64,000 nucleotides of DNA from SLRI01 sp964402505 (lineage in GTDB: Bacteria > Pseudomonadota > Alphaproteobacteria > Geminicoccales > Geminicoccaceae), in assembly GCA_964402505.1 (NCBI GenBank), contig CAYOCP010000009.1, positions 1-64,000 of the forward strand, in the 5' to 3' direction. Below are positions 30,691 to 42,128 of this stretch, one piece after another. The position numbers were made by a program, and so were the translations under genes. Each line of letters starts with the position of its first letter. Positions within the stretch are counted from its first letter, which is position 1. Under the pieces are notes generated by a model. The model was not told where the DNA came from. It searched no databases and saw only the letters and a program-made list of their open reading frames with translations.

Positions 30691-32010
30691 TCAAGCGCCG
30701 ACGACTTCCGGCTCGAGGATCAGGCCGGGCTCGAGCGGCCGGCCGTCCAGATGCGCCAGGATGCTCTCGATGCATCTCTCGGTCATCGCCCGGACCGCGA
30801 ATTCGCTCATGCCGGCCACATGCGGCGAAAGCACGACGCTTTCGAGCGTCCGCAGCGGCGAATCCCCCGCCAGCGGCTCCGTCTCGAACACATCGAGACC
30901 GGCGCCGGCGATCGTCCCGGCCTCGAGCGCCGCCACCAGCGCCGCCTCGTCGACGAGGGGACCCCGCGCCGTATTGATGAGATAGGCGCTTCGCTTCATC
31001 CGCGAAAGGGCCCGCGCATCGACCAAATGCCGCGTCGCCGGCAAAAGCGGCGCGTGCAGCGAGACGAAATCCGCCTCGGCCAGGAGCTCGTCGAGGCCCC
31101 TGGCCTCGCACCCGAGATGGCCGAGGGCGGCGGCGTCGATCAGGGGATCGTGGACGAGGACGCGCATGGCGAACCCCTGGCAGCGCTTCGCCACCGCCCG
31201 GCCGATGCGGCCGAAGCCGATGAGGCCCACCGTCGCGCCGTGCAGCCGGCCGTGCGCGAGGCTGCCCCAGAGACCGGCCCGGACCCGGCGGTCGTAGGCC
31301 GGAAGGGCTGCCGCGAGCGTCGCCATCAGGGCGAAGGCGTGATCGGCGACCGCATCGTGGTTGGTGCCGAACGCCATCGCCACCGTCACCTTGCGCCGGG
31401 TGGTGGCGGCGAGGTCGATCTGGTCGTGGCCGACGCCGAGCCGGGCGATGATCCGCAGATCCGGCGCCGCCTCGAGCGTCCGCTCGTTATAGGGCTCGCT
31501 GCCGGCGATGGTGGCGACGACACCCGGCAAAAGGGCCGTGAGCGCCGCCTCGTCGAGGGTCCGCCCGCTCTCGTTGAGGATGACCTCGAAGTCCGCGTCA
31601 CGCAGCCGCTGCAGAAGATCCGGCCGGGTCGCGAGGAAGGCCGCGGCGCAGAGCACCCTGCCCCTCGTCCGCCGCCGCCCGTTGCCGGCACGGCGGAGCT
31701 CGCGCAGCCGGCGCTCGACGACCATGCCCTCGGTCATCCGCCGAAACCGCTCCCTGTGGGGTGGCGCGGACTGCCCCTCCACCGCTGCCGCATCGCCGCG
31801 GACCTCGTAGAGAAGGGCTTTCGTCTCGTCCTCCTGGACGACGTCGAGCTGCAGGAGGCCCGGCTCCGCCGGCAGGGCCGCGCGCGCCATCTCCTCCGCC
31901 AGCTCGAGGAAGCGCTCCATCATGCCGGGCCTGATGGTGAGCTCGTGCAAGAGGACGACGGGCTCCTCCGCGACCCGCGACGGCGCACCGCGCATCACGC
32001 CGTCACCCAT
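30691..32010 (-). CDS. Fusion protein: ABM-like domain and D-isomer 2-hydroxyacid dehydrogenase
   Basis: A 439-residue single ORF. Residues 15-106 form an ABM/dimeric alpha-beta-barrel domain (VVLLHELTIRPGMMERFLEL, then GLLQLDVVQEDE, then RFRRMTEGMVVERRL). A short Arg-rich linker (107-117) follows, then a complete 2-hydroxyacid dehydrogenase: NAD-binding GFGRIGRAVAKR, catalytic Arg in INTARGPLVDE, Glu in AGLDVFETEP and His in LSPHVAGMSE. The dehydrogenase resembles D-3-phosphoglycerate-dehydrogenase-like enzymes and should reduce or oxidise 2-hydroxy/2-keto acids with NAD(H). The ABM half has no assigned reaction. The amidase gene overlaps its start by 8 nt. I find no stop or frameshift between halves. 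Confidence 0.82.
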   Translation of the reverse strand: MGDGVMRGAPSRVAEEPVVLLHELTIRPGMMERFLELAEEMARAALPAEPGLLQLDVVQEDETKALLYEVRGDAAAVEGQSAPPHRERFRRMTEGMVVERRLRELRRAGNGRRRTRGRVLCAAAFLATRPDLLQRLRDADFEVILNESGRTLDEAALTALLPGVVATIAGSEPYNERTLEAAPDLRIIARLGVGHDQIDLAATTRRKVTVAMAFGTNHDAVADHAFALMATLAAALPAYDRRVRAGLWGSLAHGRLHGATVGLIGFGRIGRAVAKRCQGFAMRVLVHDPLIDAAALGHLGCEARGLDELLAEADFVSLHAPLLPATRHLVDARALSRMKRSAYLINTARGPLVDEAALVAALEAGTIAGAGLDVFETEPLAGDSPLRTLESVVLSPHVAGMSEFAVRAMTERCIESILAHLDGRPLEPGLILEPEVVGA

Positions 32011-33451
32011 CGCCGGCGTTGCCGGAGCGGCCGGCGCAGATGGGCGGCGCGCCGAGCCTGAAACCGGCCTCCCTCTCCAGGTGATGGGCGAGCCGCAGCA
32101 GGCGCGCCTCGCCGAAGGGCGGTGCCACGAGCTGGATCGCCATGGGCAGACCGTTGCCGGTGCGGCCGATCGGCATGGTCAGCGCCGGCAGGCCCAGGTA
32201 GTTGAACGGGCAGATGAAGTGACCGAGCGCGTTGACCATCCGGACGTAGCCCGCCATGTCCCCGACATCGGTGGCATCGAGGCGCGGCACGGGCTCCGCC
32301 ATCGCCGGCAGGACCAGCACGTCGGCCGCGGCGAAGACCGCCGCCACGAACCGGCGGACCGCCTCCGCCCGGTAGCCGAGCGCCCTGAGATAGGTCGTGG
32401 CGTAGAGGTCGAAGCCGGGATCGAGGCGTGCGAGGGTGTAGGCGTTGTAGGCGTCGCGCCGGGTGGCGAGGAGATCCTCGTGGCGTGCCGCGGCTTCGGC
32501 CACCATGATGGCGCGTCGCAGCACGTTCAGGCCCTCGAGCGGCGGCAGAACGATGCTGGCGGTCCGCAGGCCGGCCGGCTCCAGCCGCTCGAGTGCCGCC
32601 GCGTACAACCCCGCCACCTCCGCATCGAGCGGCAGCTCGAAAGGTGCCACGGCGACGGCGACGCGGAGGCTCGTGGGTGCGCGGTCGAGCAGCCTCGAAT
32701 ACGGCGGCACCGCCGCGTGGCTGGCGCTCGGATCGCGCCGGTCGGGGCCGGCGATCGCCTCCATCAGCAAGGCGAGGTCGCGGGCCGAGCGGGCGAGCGG
32801 GCCCGCGTGGTCGAGGGTCTGGCTGAGCGGCATCGCCCCGGCCCGGCTGACCCGGCCATAGGTGGGCTTGAGCCCGATGATGCCGACGCAGGCGGCCGGC
32901 ACGCGGATCGATCCTCCCGTATCCGAGCCCAAGGAGGCGAAGACGAGCCGCGCCGCCACGGCCGCGACCGAGCCGCTCGACGAGCCGCCGGTGATGTGGT
33001 CGGTGTCCCAGGGATTGCGGGGATGGCCGGTGATGTCGTTGTGGCCGGTGAGGCCGAGCGCGAACTCGACCATGTTGAGCCGGCCGAGATCGACGGCTCC
33101 GGCCGCATCGAGCCGCTCGAGCACCGTGGCCGTGACCCGGGGAACGTGGCCCTCGCGGATGCGCGTGCCGGAGGCGCAGACGCAGCCGGCGCGGTAGAAC
33201 AGATCCTTGTGCGCCAGCGGCACGCCGGCGAGGGGCGGCAGCTCGCCGCCGGCCGCACGCGTCCGATCGATGCCTTCGGCCGTGGCGAGCGCCCGCTCGG
33301 CGTCGAGCTCGACCACCGCGTTGAGCCGGGGGCCGATGCCGTCGAGCGCCTCGAGCGAGGCCAGGGTCAGCTCGCGAGCCTCGACCTCGCCGGATCGCAC
33401 CGCCGCCGCCGCGGCCCAGAGATCGCCCTGGAGCAGCTCGGCCGCGCTCAT
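32003..33451 (-). CDS. Amidase signature family hydrolase
   Basis: A 482-residue amidase-signature enzyme with all three catalytic elements: Lys in PLAHKDLFY, the cis-Ser in GGSSSGS and the nucleophile Ser in GSDTGGSIRVPAA. It hydrolyses an amide bond; the substrate is not readable and the group also contains GatA-like and AtzE-like enzymes. ATG at 33451 overlaps the preceding 54-residue ORF by ATGA and is followed by the ABM/2-hydroxyacid dehydrogenase gene with an 8-nt overlap, giving a coupled three-gene operon. This context suggests breakdown of an amide-containing 2-hydroxy or 2-keto acid precursor (inference). Confidence 0.9.
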   Translation of the reverse strand: MSAAELLQGDLWAAAAAVRSGEVEARELTLASLEALDGIGPRLNAVVELDAERALATAEGIDRTRAAGGELPPLAGVPLAHKDLFYRAGCVCASGTRIREGHVPRVTATVLERLDAAGAVDLGRLNMVEFALGLTGHNDITGHPRNPWDTDHITGGSSSGSVAAVAARLVFASLGSDTGGSIRVPAACVGIIGLKPTYGRVSRAGAMPLSQTLDHAGPLARSARDLALLMEAIAGPDRRDPSASHAAVPPYSRLLDRAPTSLRVAVAVAPFELPLDAEVAGLYAAALERLEPAGLRTASIVLPPLEGLNVLRRAIMVAEAAARHEDLLATRRDAYNAYTLARLDPGFDLYATTYLRALGYRAEAVRRFVAAVFAAADVLVLPAMAEPVPRLDATDVGDMAGYVRMVNALGHFICPFNYLGLPALTMPIGRTGNGLPMAIQLVAPPFGEARLLRLAHHLEREAGFRLGAPPICAGRSGNAGDG

Positions 33452-33612
33452 TCCTCCTCCTCCAGTGCGTGCGCCTGGGCGAGCTCCTCGAGAACGGCGA
33501 CGAAGGCCGACGGATCGTCCTCGAACGGCAGCTCCTCGACGATCGCCCGGACCTGCTCCTGCCAGGCTTGCGCCCGCGCGCCCCTGTCCGCCCCGCCCCC
33601 TTCGCCGGCCAT
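33448..33612 (-). CDS. Small acidic protein coupled to amidase (possible GatC/AtzG-like partner)
   Basis: A 54-residue ORF, ATG at 33612, stop at 33448, overlapping the amidase ATG by ATGA. GAGGAGG lies 5 nt upstream of its ATG, an excellent ribosome-binding site. The predicted protein is acidic at its C-terminus (ALEEEE) with an amphipathic helix around VRAIVEELPFEDDPSAFVAV. AtzG precedes the biuret hydrolase AtzE and GatC partners GatA, in both cases as small subunits of amidase-signature enzymes. By position and size this may be an equivalent partner, but I see no clear sequence match. Confidence 0.55.
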   Translation of the reverse strand: MAGEGGGADRGARAQAWQEQVRAIVEELPFEDDPSAFVAVLEELAQAHALEEEE

Positions 33613-33715
33613 CGCATCCTCCTCGCACCGTGCCACGATCGACTCCTTAGCAGGCGAGGCTTGCCGACGCATCCCGATAGCGCAAGACTGTGGACGGCTT
33701 GCGCGGGAGACACCC

Positions 33716-36043
33716 ATGGACGTCATGCAGATCGAGCGAAGCGCGCCCCTCGTCTCGGCCGAGCGGCGCCGGCTGCTCCAGGCGGTGGAGCGAAAGCTCC
33801 TTTGGCTCGCGAGCTGGACGATCCACCATGCCAACCACCTCCGCCCGAGCCGCGACGGCCTCAAGGTCGGCGGCCATCAGGCGTCGTGTGCCTCGGTGGC
33901 GACGATCATGACGGCACTCTATTTCGACGTGCTGCGACCCGGCGACCGGATCGCCGTCAAGCCGCATGCGAGCCCGATCATGCATGCCGCCCACTACCTG
34001 CTCGGCGAGCAGAGCCGAGAAGCGCTCGAGAGCTTTCGCGCCCTGGGCGGCGCCCAGTCCTATCCCTCGCGCACCAAGGACACGGCACCGGTCGACTTCT
34101 CGACGGGCTCGGTCGGCCTCGGTGCCGCGATGACGCTCTTCGCCTCCCTGACGCAGGACTATGTGCGGCTGCACGACATGGTGCCGGCCGAGCGGCCGGC
34201 CGGCCGCATGGTGGCCATCGTCGGCGACGCCGAGCTCGACGAGGGCAACGTCTTCGAGGCCCTGCTCGAGGGCTGGAAATACGACGTCCGCAATCTCTGG
34301 TGGGTGATCGACTACAACCGCCAGAGCCTCGATCGCGTGGTCCCGGAGCAGCTCTTCGCCAAGATCGAGCAGTTCTTCGCGGCGGTCGGCTGGCGGGTGG
34401 TCACGATCAAGTACGGCAAGCTGCTCCAGGCCGCCTTCGCCGAGCCGGGCGGCGAGGTGCTGCGGCAGTGGATCGACGACTGTCCGAACGACCTCTACGC
34501 CGCCCTCACCTTCAAGGGCGGCACCGCCTGGCGGGCGCATCTCGAGAACCGCCTCGGCAACAACCGCTTCGTGCGCGATCTGCTGCGGCGCCACGACGAC
34601 GCCGGGCTCGCACGCCTGATGACCAATCTCGGCGGCCACGACATCGAGGCGGTGCTCGAGGCCTTCCGCTCGGTCGAGGACGACCGCCCGCACTGCTTCA
34701 TCGCCTACACCGTCAAGGGCTGGGGCCTGCCCCTGGCCGGCCACAAGGACAACCATGCCGGCCTGATGACGCCCGACCAGATGGCGGAGATGCGCGCGCG
34801 CAACCGGATCGGCGACGGCGAGGAATGGTCGCCCCATGCCGGGCTCGACGTCGAGGAGGAGGAGCTCGACGCCTTTCTCGCTTCCGTCGCGTGGCGCCGC
34901 CGCACCCACCGGCACGAAGCGCCGGTGGTGCCTGTGCCGGCGACGCTGCCGGCCGGACGTGCCGCCGCCAGCATGTCGACGCAGGAGGCCTTCGGCCGGA
35001 TCATGGCCGAGCTGGCGCGCTCCGACACCGCGCTCGGTCGAAGCATCGTCACCACCTCGCCCGACGTCACCGTCTCGACCAGCCTCGGCGGCTGGGTCAC
35101 CCGCCGCGGCATCTTCAACCGCCGCGAGCACGAGGACGTCTTCAGGAGCGAGTCCGTCGCCTCGCCCACCCTCTGGCGGCAGAGCAGCCGGGGCCAGCAT
35201 CTCGAGCTCGGCATCGCCGAGAACAACCTCTTCTTGAACCTCGCGAGCCTCGGCCTCGCCCACGACCTCTTCGGTGCCAGGCTGCTGCCGGTCGGCACGC
35301 TCTACGACCCCTTCATCAATCGCGGCCTCGATGCCCTGACCTACGCCTGCTACCAGGATGCCCGCTTCCTCCTCGTCGCGACCCCCTCCGGCATCACCCT
35401 GGCGCCCGAGGGCGGCGCCCATCAGTCGATCGGCACACCCCTGATCGGCATGTCGCAACCCGGCCTCACCGCCTTCGAGCCGGCCTATGCCGACGAGGTG
35501 GCGCTGATCATGCGCTGGGCCTTCGAGCACCTGCAGGCGCCGGACGGCGGCTCGGTCTATCTGCGCCTGACCACCCGCCAGATCGCCCAGCCGGACCGGC
35601 CGGCAGCACCGCCGGGCGTGCTCGATGGCGGCTACTGGCTGGTGCCGCCCGGCCCCCGAAGCCAGGTCGCCCTCGTCTTCGCCGGTGCGGTGGCGCCCGA
35701 GGTCCTGGCGGCGCACGCCGAAATGGCCGAGGATCTGCCGGGCCTCGGCATCCTCGCCGTCACCTCGGCCGACCGGCTGCACGCCGACTGGCGAACGAAG
35801 GGGCCGGCCGGCACCGCGGCACGCCTTCTGGACGAGCTGCCGGCGGCGGCCTCGCTCGTCACCGTGCTCGATGGCCATCCCTCGACCCTCTCCTGGCTCG
35901 GCTCGGTCGGGGGCCGAAAGGTCACGCCGCTCGGCGTCGAGCGGTTCGGCCAGTCGGCCGACCTCCCCGCGCTCTATGCGAGCCACCGGATCGACAGCGA
36001 CGCCATCCTCGACGCCACCGCGGCCGCCCTGCTCGGCGGCTGA
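33716..36043 (+). CDS. Pyruvate dehydrogenase E1-like / transketolase family protein (orphan)
   Basis: A 775-residue thiamine-diphosphate enzyme of the homodimeric AceE/transketolase superfamily. The N-terminal half has HANHLRPS, KVGGHQASCAS and the ThDP/Mg motif GDAELDEGN with WWVIDYNRQSLD. The middle pyrimidine-binding domain begins STQEAFGRIMAEL and the C-terminal domain starts around VALVFAGAVAPEV. It is shorter than AceE proteins (about 890). No E2 or E3 component is nearby, so it may work alone (2-oxoacid decarboxylation or ketol transfer) or with subunits encoded elsewhere. ATG at 33716 gives MDVMQIERS; the second ATG at 33725 is possible. Gene diverges from the amidase operon. Confidence 0.8.
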   Translation: MDVMQIERSAPLVSAERRRLLQAVERKLLWLASWTIHHANHLRPSRDGLKVGGHQASCASVATIMTALYFDVLRPGDRIAVKPHASPIMHAAHYLLGEQSREALESFRALGGAQSYPSRTKDTAPVDFSTGSVGLGAAMTLFASLTQDYVRLHDMVPAERPAGRMVAIVGDAELDEGNVFEALLEGWKYDVRNLWWVIDYNRQSLDRVVPEQLFAKIEQFFAAVGWRVVTIKYGKLLQAAFAEPGGEVLRQWIDDCPNDLYAALTFKGGTAWRAHLENRLGNNRFVRDLLRRHDDAGLARLMTNLGGHDIEAVLEAFRSVEDDRPHCFIAYTVKGWGLPLAGHKDNHAGLMTPDQMAEMRARNRIGDGEEWSPHAGLDVEEEELDAFLASVAWRRRTHRHEAPVVPVPATLPAGRAAASMSTQEAFGRIMAELARSDTALGRSIVTTSPDVTVSTSLGGWVTRRGIFNRREHEDVFRSESVASPTLWRQSSRGQHLELGIAENNLFLNLASLGLAHDLFGARLLPVGTLYDPFINRGLDALTYACYQDARFLLVATPSGITLAPEGGAHQSIGTPLIGMSQPGLTAFEPAYADEVALIMRWAFEHLQAPDGGSVYLRLTTRQIAQPDRPAAPPGVLDGGYWLVPPGPRSQVALVFAGAVAPEVLAAHAEMAEDLPGLGILAVTSADRLHADWRTKGPAGTAARLLDELPAAASLVTVLDGHPSTLSWLGSVGGRKVTPLGVERFGQSADLPALYASHRIDSDAILDATAAALLGG

Positions 36044-36218
36044 GGCGCGACCGTGGCCGCTCTTGTCCAAAGGCCAGGGTTTCGCCATAACGCTGGTGGC
36101 AAGGGGCTCGGGTGGAACGTCCGTCCAGGGGCGGACGATCGGGCCGTGCCTGCGGCTTTCGGAGGTCCGAAGCCGCGCAACCGGCGACACTGGGCCGGAT
36201 GAGAGAGGGAGCGCTCGC

Positions 36219-36956
36219 ATGGACATGGCAGGCGAATACCGGATTCCGGCGTCCCGCGAGCGGGTCTGGGCCGCGCTCAACGACCCCGAGATCCTGCGCC
36301 AGGCGATCCCCGGCTGCGAGGAGCTGGTCAAGCAGTCGGATACCGAGATGGAGGCCAAGGTCACCGCCAAGGTCGGACCGGTGAAGGCGAAGTTCACGGG
36401 CAATGTGCGCCTCGAGAACATCGATCCGCCGAAAGGCTACAGCATCGTCGGCGAAGGCAAGGGCGGTGCCGCCGGCTTCGCCAAGGGCGGTGCCGATGTC
36501 AGCCTCGCCGAGGACGGCGACGGCACGATCCTCACCTACAACGCCAAGGCCGATGTCGGCGGCAAGCTGGCGCAGATCGGCTCGCGGCTGGTGCAGGGCA
36601 CGGCCAAGAAGATGGCCGACGACTTCTTCGGCAGGTTCAGCCAGATCGTGGCCGACGGCGAGGCCCCCAGGGGCGCCACCGCCACCGCCGAGGCGCCGGC
36701 CGGCCCCGTCGGCACGGCGCCGCCCGCGGCGGGTCAGGCGCGGCCGGCGGCCGCGGCACCGCCAGCCGCCGCCGTGACGGAGCGCGCCGAGGCGGCGGCG
36801 GCGCCGGCGCCGGGCCCGAAGGCGGAGCCCCGTCCGGCGCCGGCTCCTGCTCCGAAGCCCGAAGCCAAAGGCTTCCTCGGCGGGCTCGGCATGCCGGCCT
36901 ATGTGGGCATCGCCATCGTGGTGCTGATCCTGCTCTATTTGATCTTCGGCACCTGA
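36219..36956 (+). CDS. coxG: CO dehydrogenase subunit G-like protein (CoxG, SRPBCC domain)
   Basis: A 245-residue protein. Residues 1-150 are an SRPBCC domain (GEYRIPASRERVWAALND, then EILRQAIPGCEEL), the CoxG/CutG signature. A Pro/Ala-rich linker of about 70 residues follows and a single hydrophobic segment, VGIAIVVLILLYLIF, ends the chain, consistent with a tail anchor. In the oligotrophic CO oxidisers CoxG recruits CODH to the membrane; in the form II setting here it may bind a quinone or the enzyme. ATG at 36219 has a GAGAGGGA site about 8 nt upstream. It opens the structural set coxG-coxS-coxL-coxM. Confidence 0.9.
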   Translation: MDMAGEYRIPASRERVWAALNDPEILRQAIPGCEELVKQSDTEMEAKVTAKVGPVKAKFTGNVRLENIDPPKGYSIVGEGKGGAAGFAKGGADVSLAEDGDGTILTYNAKADVGGKLAQIGSRLVQGTAKKMADDFFGRFSQIVADGEAPRGATATAEAPAGPVGTAPPAAGQARPAAAAPPAAAVTERAEAAAAPAPGPKAEPRPAPAPAPKPEAKGFLGGLGMPAYVGIAIVVLILLYLIFGT

Positions 36957-37037
36957 ACGCAGTGGGGCGGTCGGCGGGCCGCCCGGATTCGCAACGACGC
37001 CGCGACCAGGGGGTCGCGGCCGGGAGGGATTGAGAGA

Positions 37038-37529
<492 letters not shown>

Positions 37530-37580
37530 CGACCCCGGGACGACCCCCAACGGCCGCTTCGACAACAGGGATGCAGGAAG

Positions 37581-39944
<2,364 letters not shown>

Positions 39945-40019
39945 GCGCTTCCAAACGCAGCAAACCGGGCGGGGTCGGGCTTCGGGCCGACCCCTCACCC
40001 GCAAGGGAGAGAGCGAACG

Positions 40020-40814
40020 ATGTATGATTTCGAGTACAAGAGGCCCGCTTCCCTCGCCGAGGCCGCCCAGTTGCTGGGCAGCGACGACGAGGCGAAGCTC
40101 CTGGCCGGCGGCCAGACCTTCATCCCGACGCTCAAGCAGCGCCTGGCGCGGCCGACCGCCGTCATCGATCTCGGCGCCATCGAGGAGCTCACCGGCATTC
40201 GCGAGGAGGCGGGCGGGGTGACCATCGGCGCCATGACCCGGCACGGCCAGGTCATGTCGAGCGAGGTGGTCCGCCGGGTGATCCCCTCGCTCGCGGGCAT
40301 GGCCGAGGTGATCGGCGATCCGCAGGTGCGCAATCTCGGCACGCTCGGCGGATCGATCGCCAACAACGACCCGGCCGCCGACTATCCCGGTGCCCTTTTG
40401 GCACTCCAGGCGACCATTCGCACGACCAAGCGCGAGATCGCCGGCGACGACTTCCTCACCGGCATGTTCGACACCGCCCTCGAGGATGACGAGATCATCA
40501 AGGAGGTGCACTTCAAGAGGCCGGAGAGCGGCCATTACGAGAAGTTCCGCAACCCGGCCTCGCGCTACTCGATGGTCGGCGCCTACGTGACCAGGTGGGG
40601 CGGCGAGGTCCGGGTCGCGATCACCGGTGCCGGCCCTTGCGCCTATCGCTGGACCGATGCCGAGAAGGCCCTGGCCGGCAATTTCGGCACCGATGCCGTG
40701 GCCGGGCTGAAGGTGGCGGCGGACGATCTCAACTCGGACATCCACGCCTCCGCCGAGTATCGCGCCCATCTCGTCAAGGTGATGACCCAGCGCGCCATCA
40801 AGGGCTGCGCCTGA
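40020..40814 (+). CDS. coxM: CODH-type hydroxylase medium subunit, FAD-binding (CoxM)
   Basis: A 264-residue FAD-binding subunit of the vanillyl-alcohol-oxidase fold. The FAD motifs are LAGGQTFIPTLKQRL near residues 29-44 and GTLGGSIANNDPAADYP near 110. It transfers electrons from the FeS subunit to quinone or another acceptor. It completes the S-L-M heterotrimer; 75 nt follow coxL. Convergent with the VanZ-like gene. Confidence 0.93.
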   Translation: MYDFEYKRPASLAEAAQLLGSDDEAKLLAGGQTFIPTLKQRLARPTAVIDLGAIEELTGIREEAGGVTIGAMTRHGQVMSSEVVRRVIPSLAGMAEVIGDPQVRNLGTLGGSIANNDPAADYPGALLALQATIRTTKREIAGDDFLTGMFDTALEDDEIIKEVHFKRPESGHYEKFRNPASRYSMVGAYVTRWGGEVRVAITGAGPCAYRWTDAEKALAGNFGTDAVAGLKVAADDLNSDIHASAEYRAHLVKVMTQRAIKGCA

Positions 40815-40821
40815 GCCCGAA

Positions 40822-40860
40822 GCCGCCCCGTCACGATGGTCGGACCGCGACCGGGGCGGC
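40822..40860. terminator. GC hairpin between convergent coxM and VanZ-like gene
   Basis: GCCGCCCCG (40822-40830) pairs with CGGGGCGGC (40852-40860) around a 21-nt loop that itself can pair (GTC/GAC). It lies directly after coxM and overlaps the 3' end of the oppositely oriented gene. No U tract follows, so termination is inferred from position only. Confidence 0.4.
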
Positions 40861-41946
40861 GGGCTTCTCGCTTTGGTCCGCCACCGGGGGCGCGGACGGG
40901 CACCGCTGCGTCGTGCCGCAATCGGGCCGCCGAAAGAGGAACGCGAGGCCGAGTCCGAGGCTCACGCCGGCGAGATTGGCCAGAAGATCGACGGCGTCGC
41001 CAGGGTCGAGCGTGCCCTTGAACCACTCGCCGAGCTCCAGCACCAGCCCGGACGCGGCGAGGCCGCCCCAGAGCCGGGCCCAGCCGAGCGCCGGCAATGT
41101 CAGCCTCGCGGCGAAGCCGACGAGGGCCGCAACGCCGAGATGCAGGGCCAGCTTCAGATGGCCCGCCTCGCCGTTGCCGCCGAGTGCCCCGAAGAGCGCC
41201 TGCACCGGTGCTCTCGGGTCATAGGGGGCGAAGGTGACCAGGGCGACGGCCACGGCAGCAGCCAGCGCCAGCGACGCCGCCCGCCTGTTGGTGCTGCGCC
41301 GCCAGATCGAGGCCCCGAGTGCCAGGGCGGCCACCGCCCAGCCGGCGATGACAAGGGCGCGCATCAGCCTGAAGAAGGGCCGAAACGTGACGCCCTGAAG
41401 CTCGATCGCTGTGACGGTGAGCTCGCCCGTGGCGCGCGGCAGGCCGATCAGCACCCGCGCCCGGTCGAGCGCCGGATCCGGCATGAAGACCTCGCTCCAG
41501 CGCTCCGGCGCCAGCGTCCCCGTGGCATGGAGGAAGCGGTGCGGGCGGCCGTGATCGGAGCGGCCGTCCGGCTTCACCCCGAGCACGAAGAGCCGCGCCT
41601 TCTGCCAGCGCTCCGGACCGGATTGCACGTCTTTCAGCGCGACGGTCGCGGTCAGGCGGAGCCCCTCGACCCCGGGCGGCAGGTCCACCACCTGCTCGAG
41701 CAGAAGGGATCGCCCCGGATCGTCATTGCCGAAGCGCACGCCTTCGGCGACCCGCTCCGGGAGATCGGAACGGCCGACCGGCTGCCAGGGCGAGCCCGCC
41801 TCGCCCAGGGTCAGGAAGGCCGAATCGCGCAGCAACGTCCCGCCGATGATGGCGTGGCGCGGCGCCCCCGCGAGGACCACGAGCGTCAGGAGGGAGAGAA
41901 GGACGAGGGCGGCCAGGATGCCCTGGCCGGCGGCACCGGCCGGCAC
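40831..41946 (-). CDS. VanZ-like membrane protein with N-terminal extracytoplasmic domain
   Basis: A 371-residue membrane protein of unknown role. It begins with one hydrophobic segment (ILAALVLLSLLTLVVLAG), then about 160 mostly polar residues with a beta-rich, jelly-roll-like look, then several membrane segments. The C-terminal part (GHLKLALHLGVAALVG through WFKGTLDPGDAVDLLANLAGVSLG) matches the VanZ pattern, with the D-x-x-DLLANLAG motif. GTG at 41946 has AGGAGG about 10 nt upstream; a TTG at 41988 lacks one. It interrupts the cox region on the other strand. A link to exopolysaccharide or lipid handling is only a guess. Confidence 0.7.
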   Translation of the reverse strand: MPAGAAGQGILAALVLLSLLTLVVLAGAPRHAIIGGTLLRDSAFLTLGEAGSPWQPVGRSDLPERVAEGVRFGNDDPGRSLLLEQVVDLPPGVEGLRLTATVALKDVQSGPERWQKARLFVLGVKPDGRSDHGRPHRFLHATGTLAPERWSEVFMPDPALDRARVLIGLPRATGELTVTAIELQGVTFRPFFRLMRALVIAGWAVAALALGASIWRRSTNRRAASLALAAAVAVALVTFAPYDPRAPVQALFGALGGNGEAGHLKLALHLGVAALVGFAARLTLPALGWARLWGGLAASGLVLELGEWFKGTLDPGDAVDLLANLAGVSLGLGLAFLFRRPDCGTTQRCPSAPPVADQSEKPAAPVAVRPS

Positions 41947-42128
41947 GAGGCCCCGGCCTCCTCTCCAGATGGTCGACGGCTCGGGCAAGGGTCAGGGCGG
42001 CTCGGGCAATGGATGGAAGCCGGAAGGTAAGCCGGCGCCGGTTGCCAAAGCGTTAAAATCCATCCTTCACATAGCCAGCGGCCGACCCAGCGGGTAAACG
42101 GTCGGAGGTCCAGCCTCGAGAAACGGAA

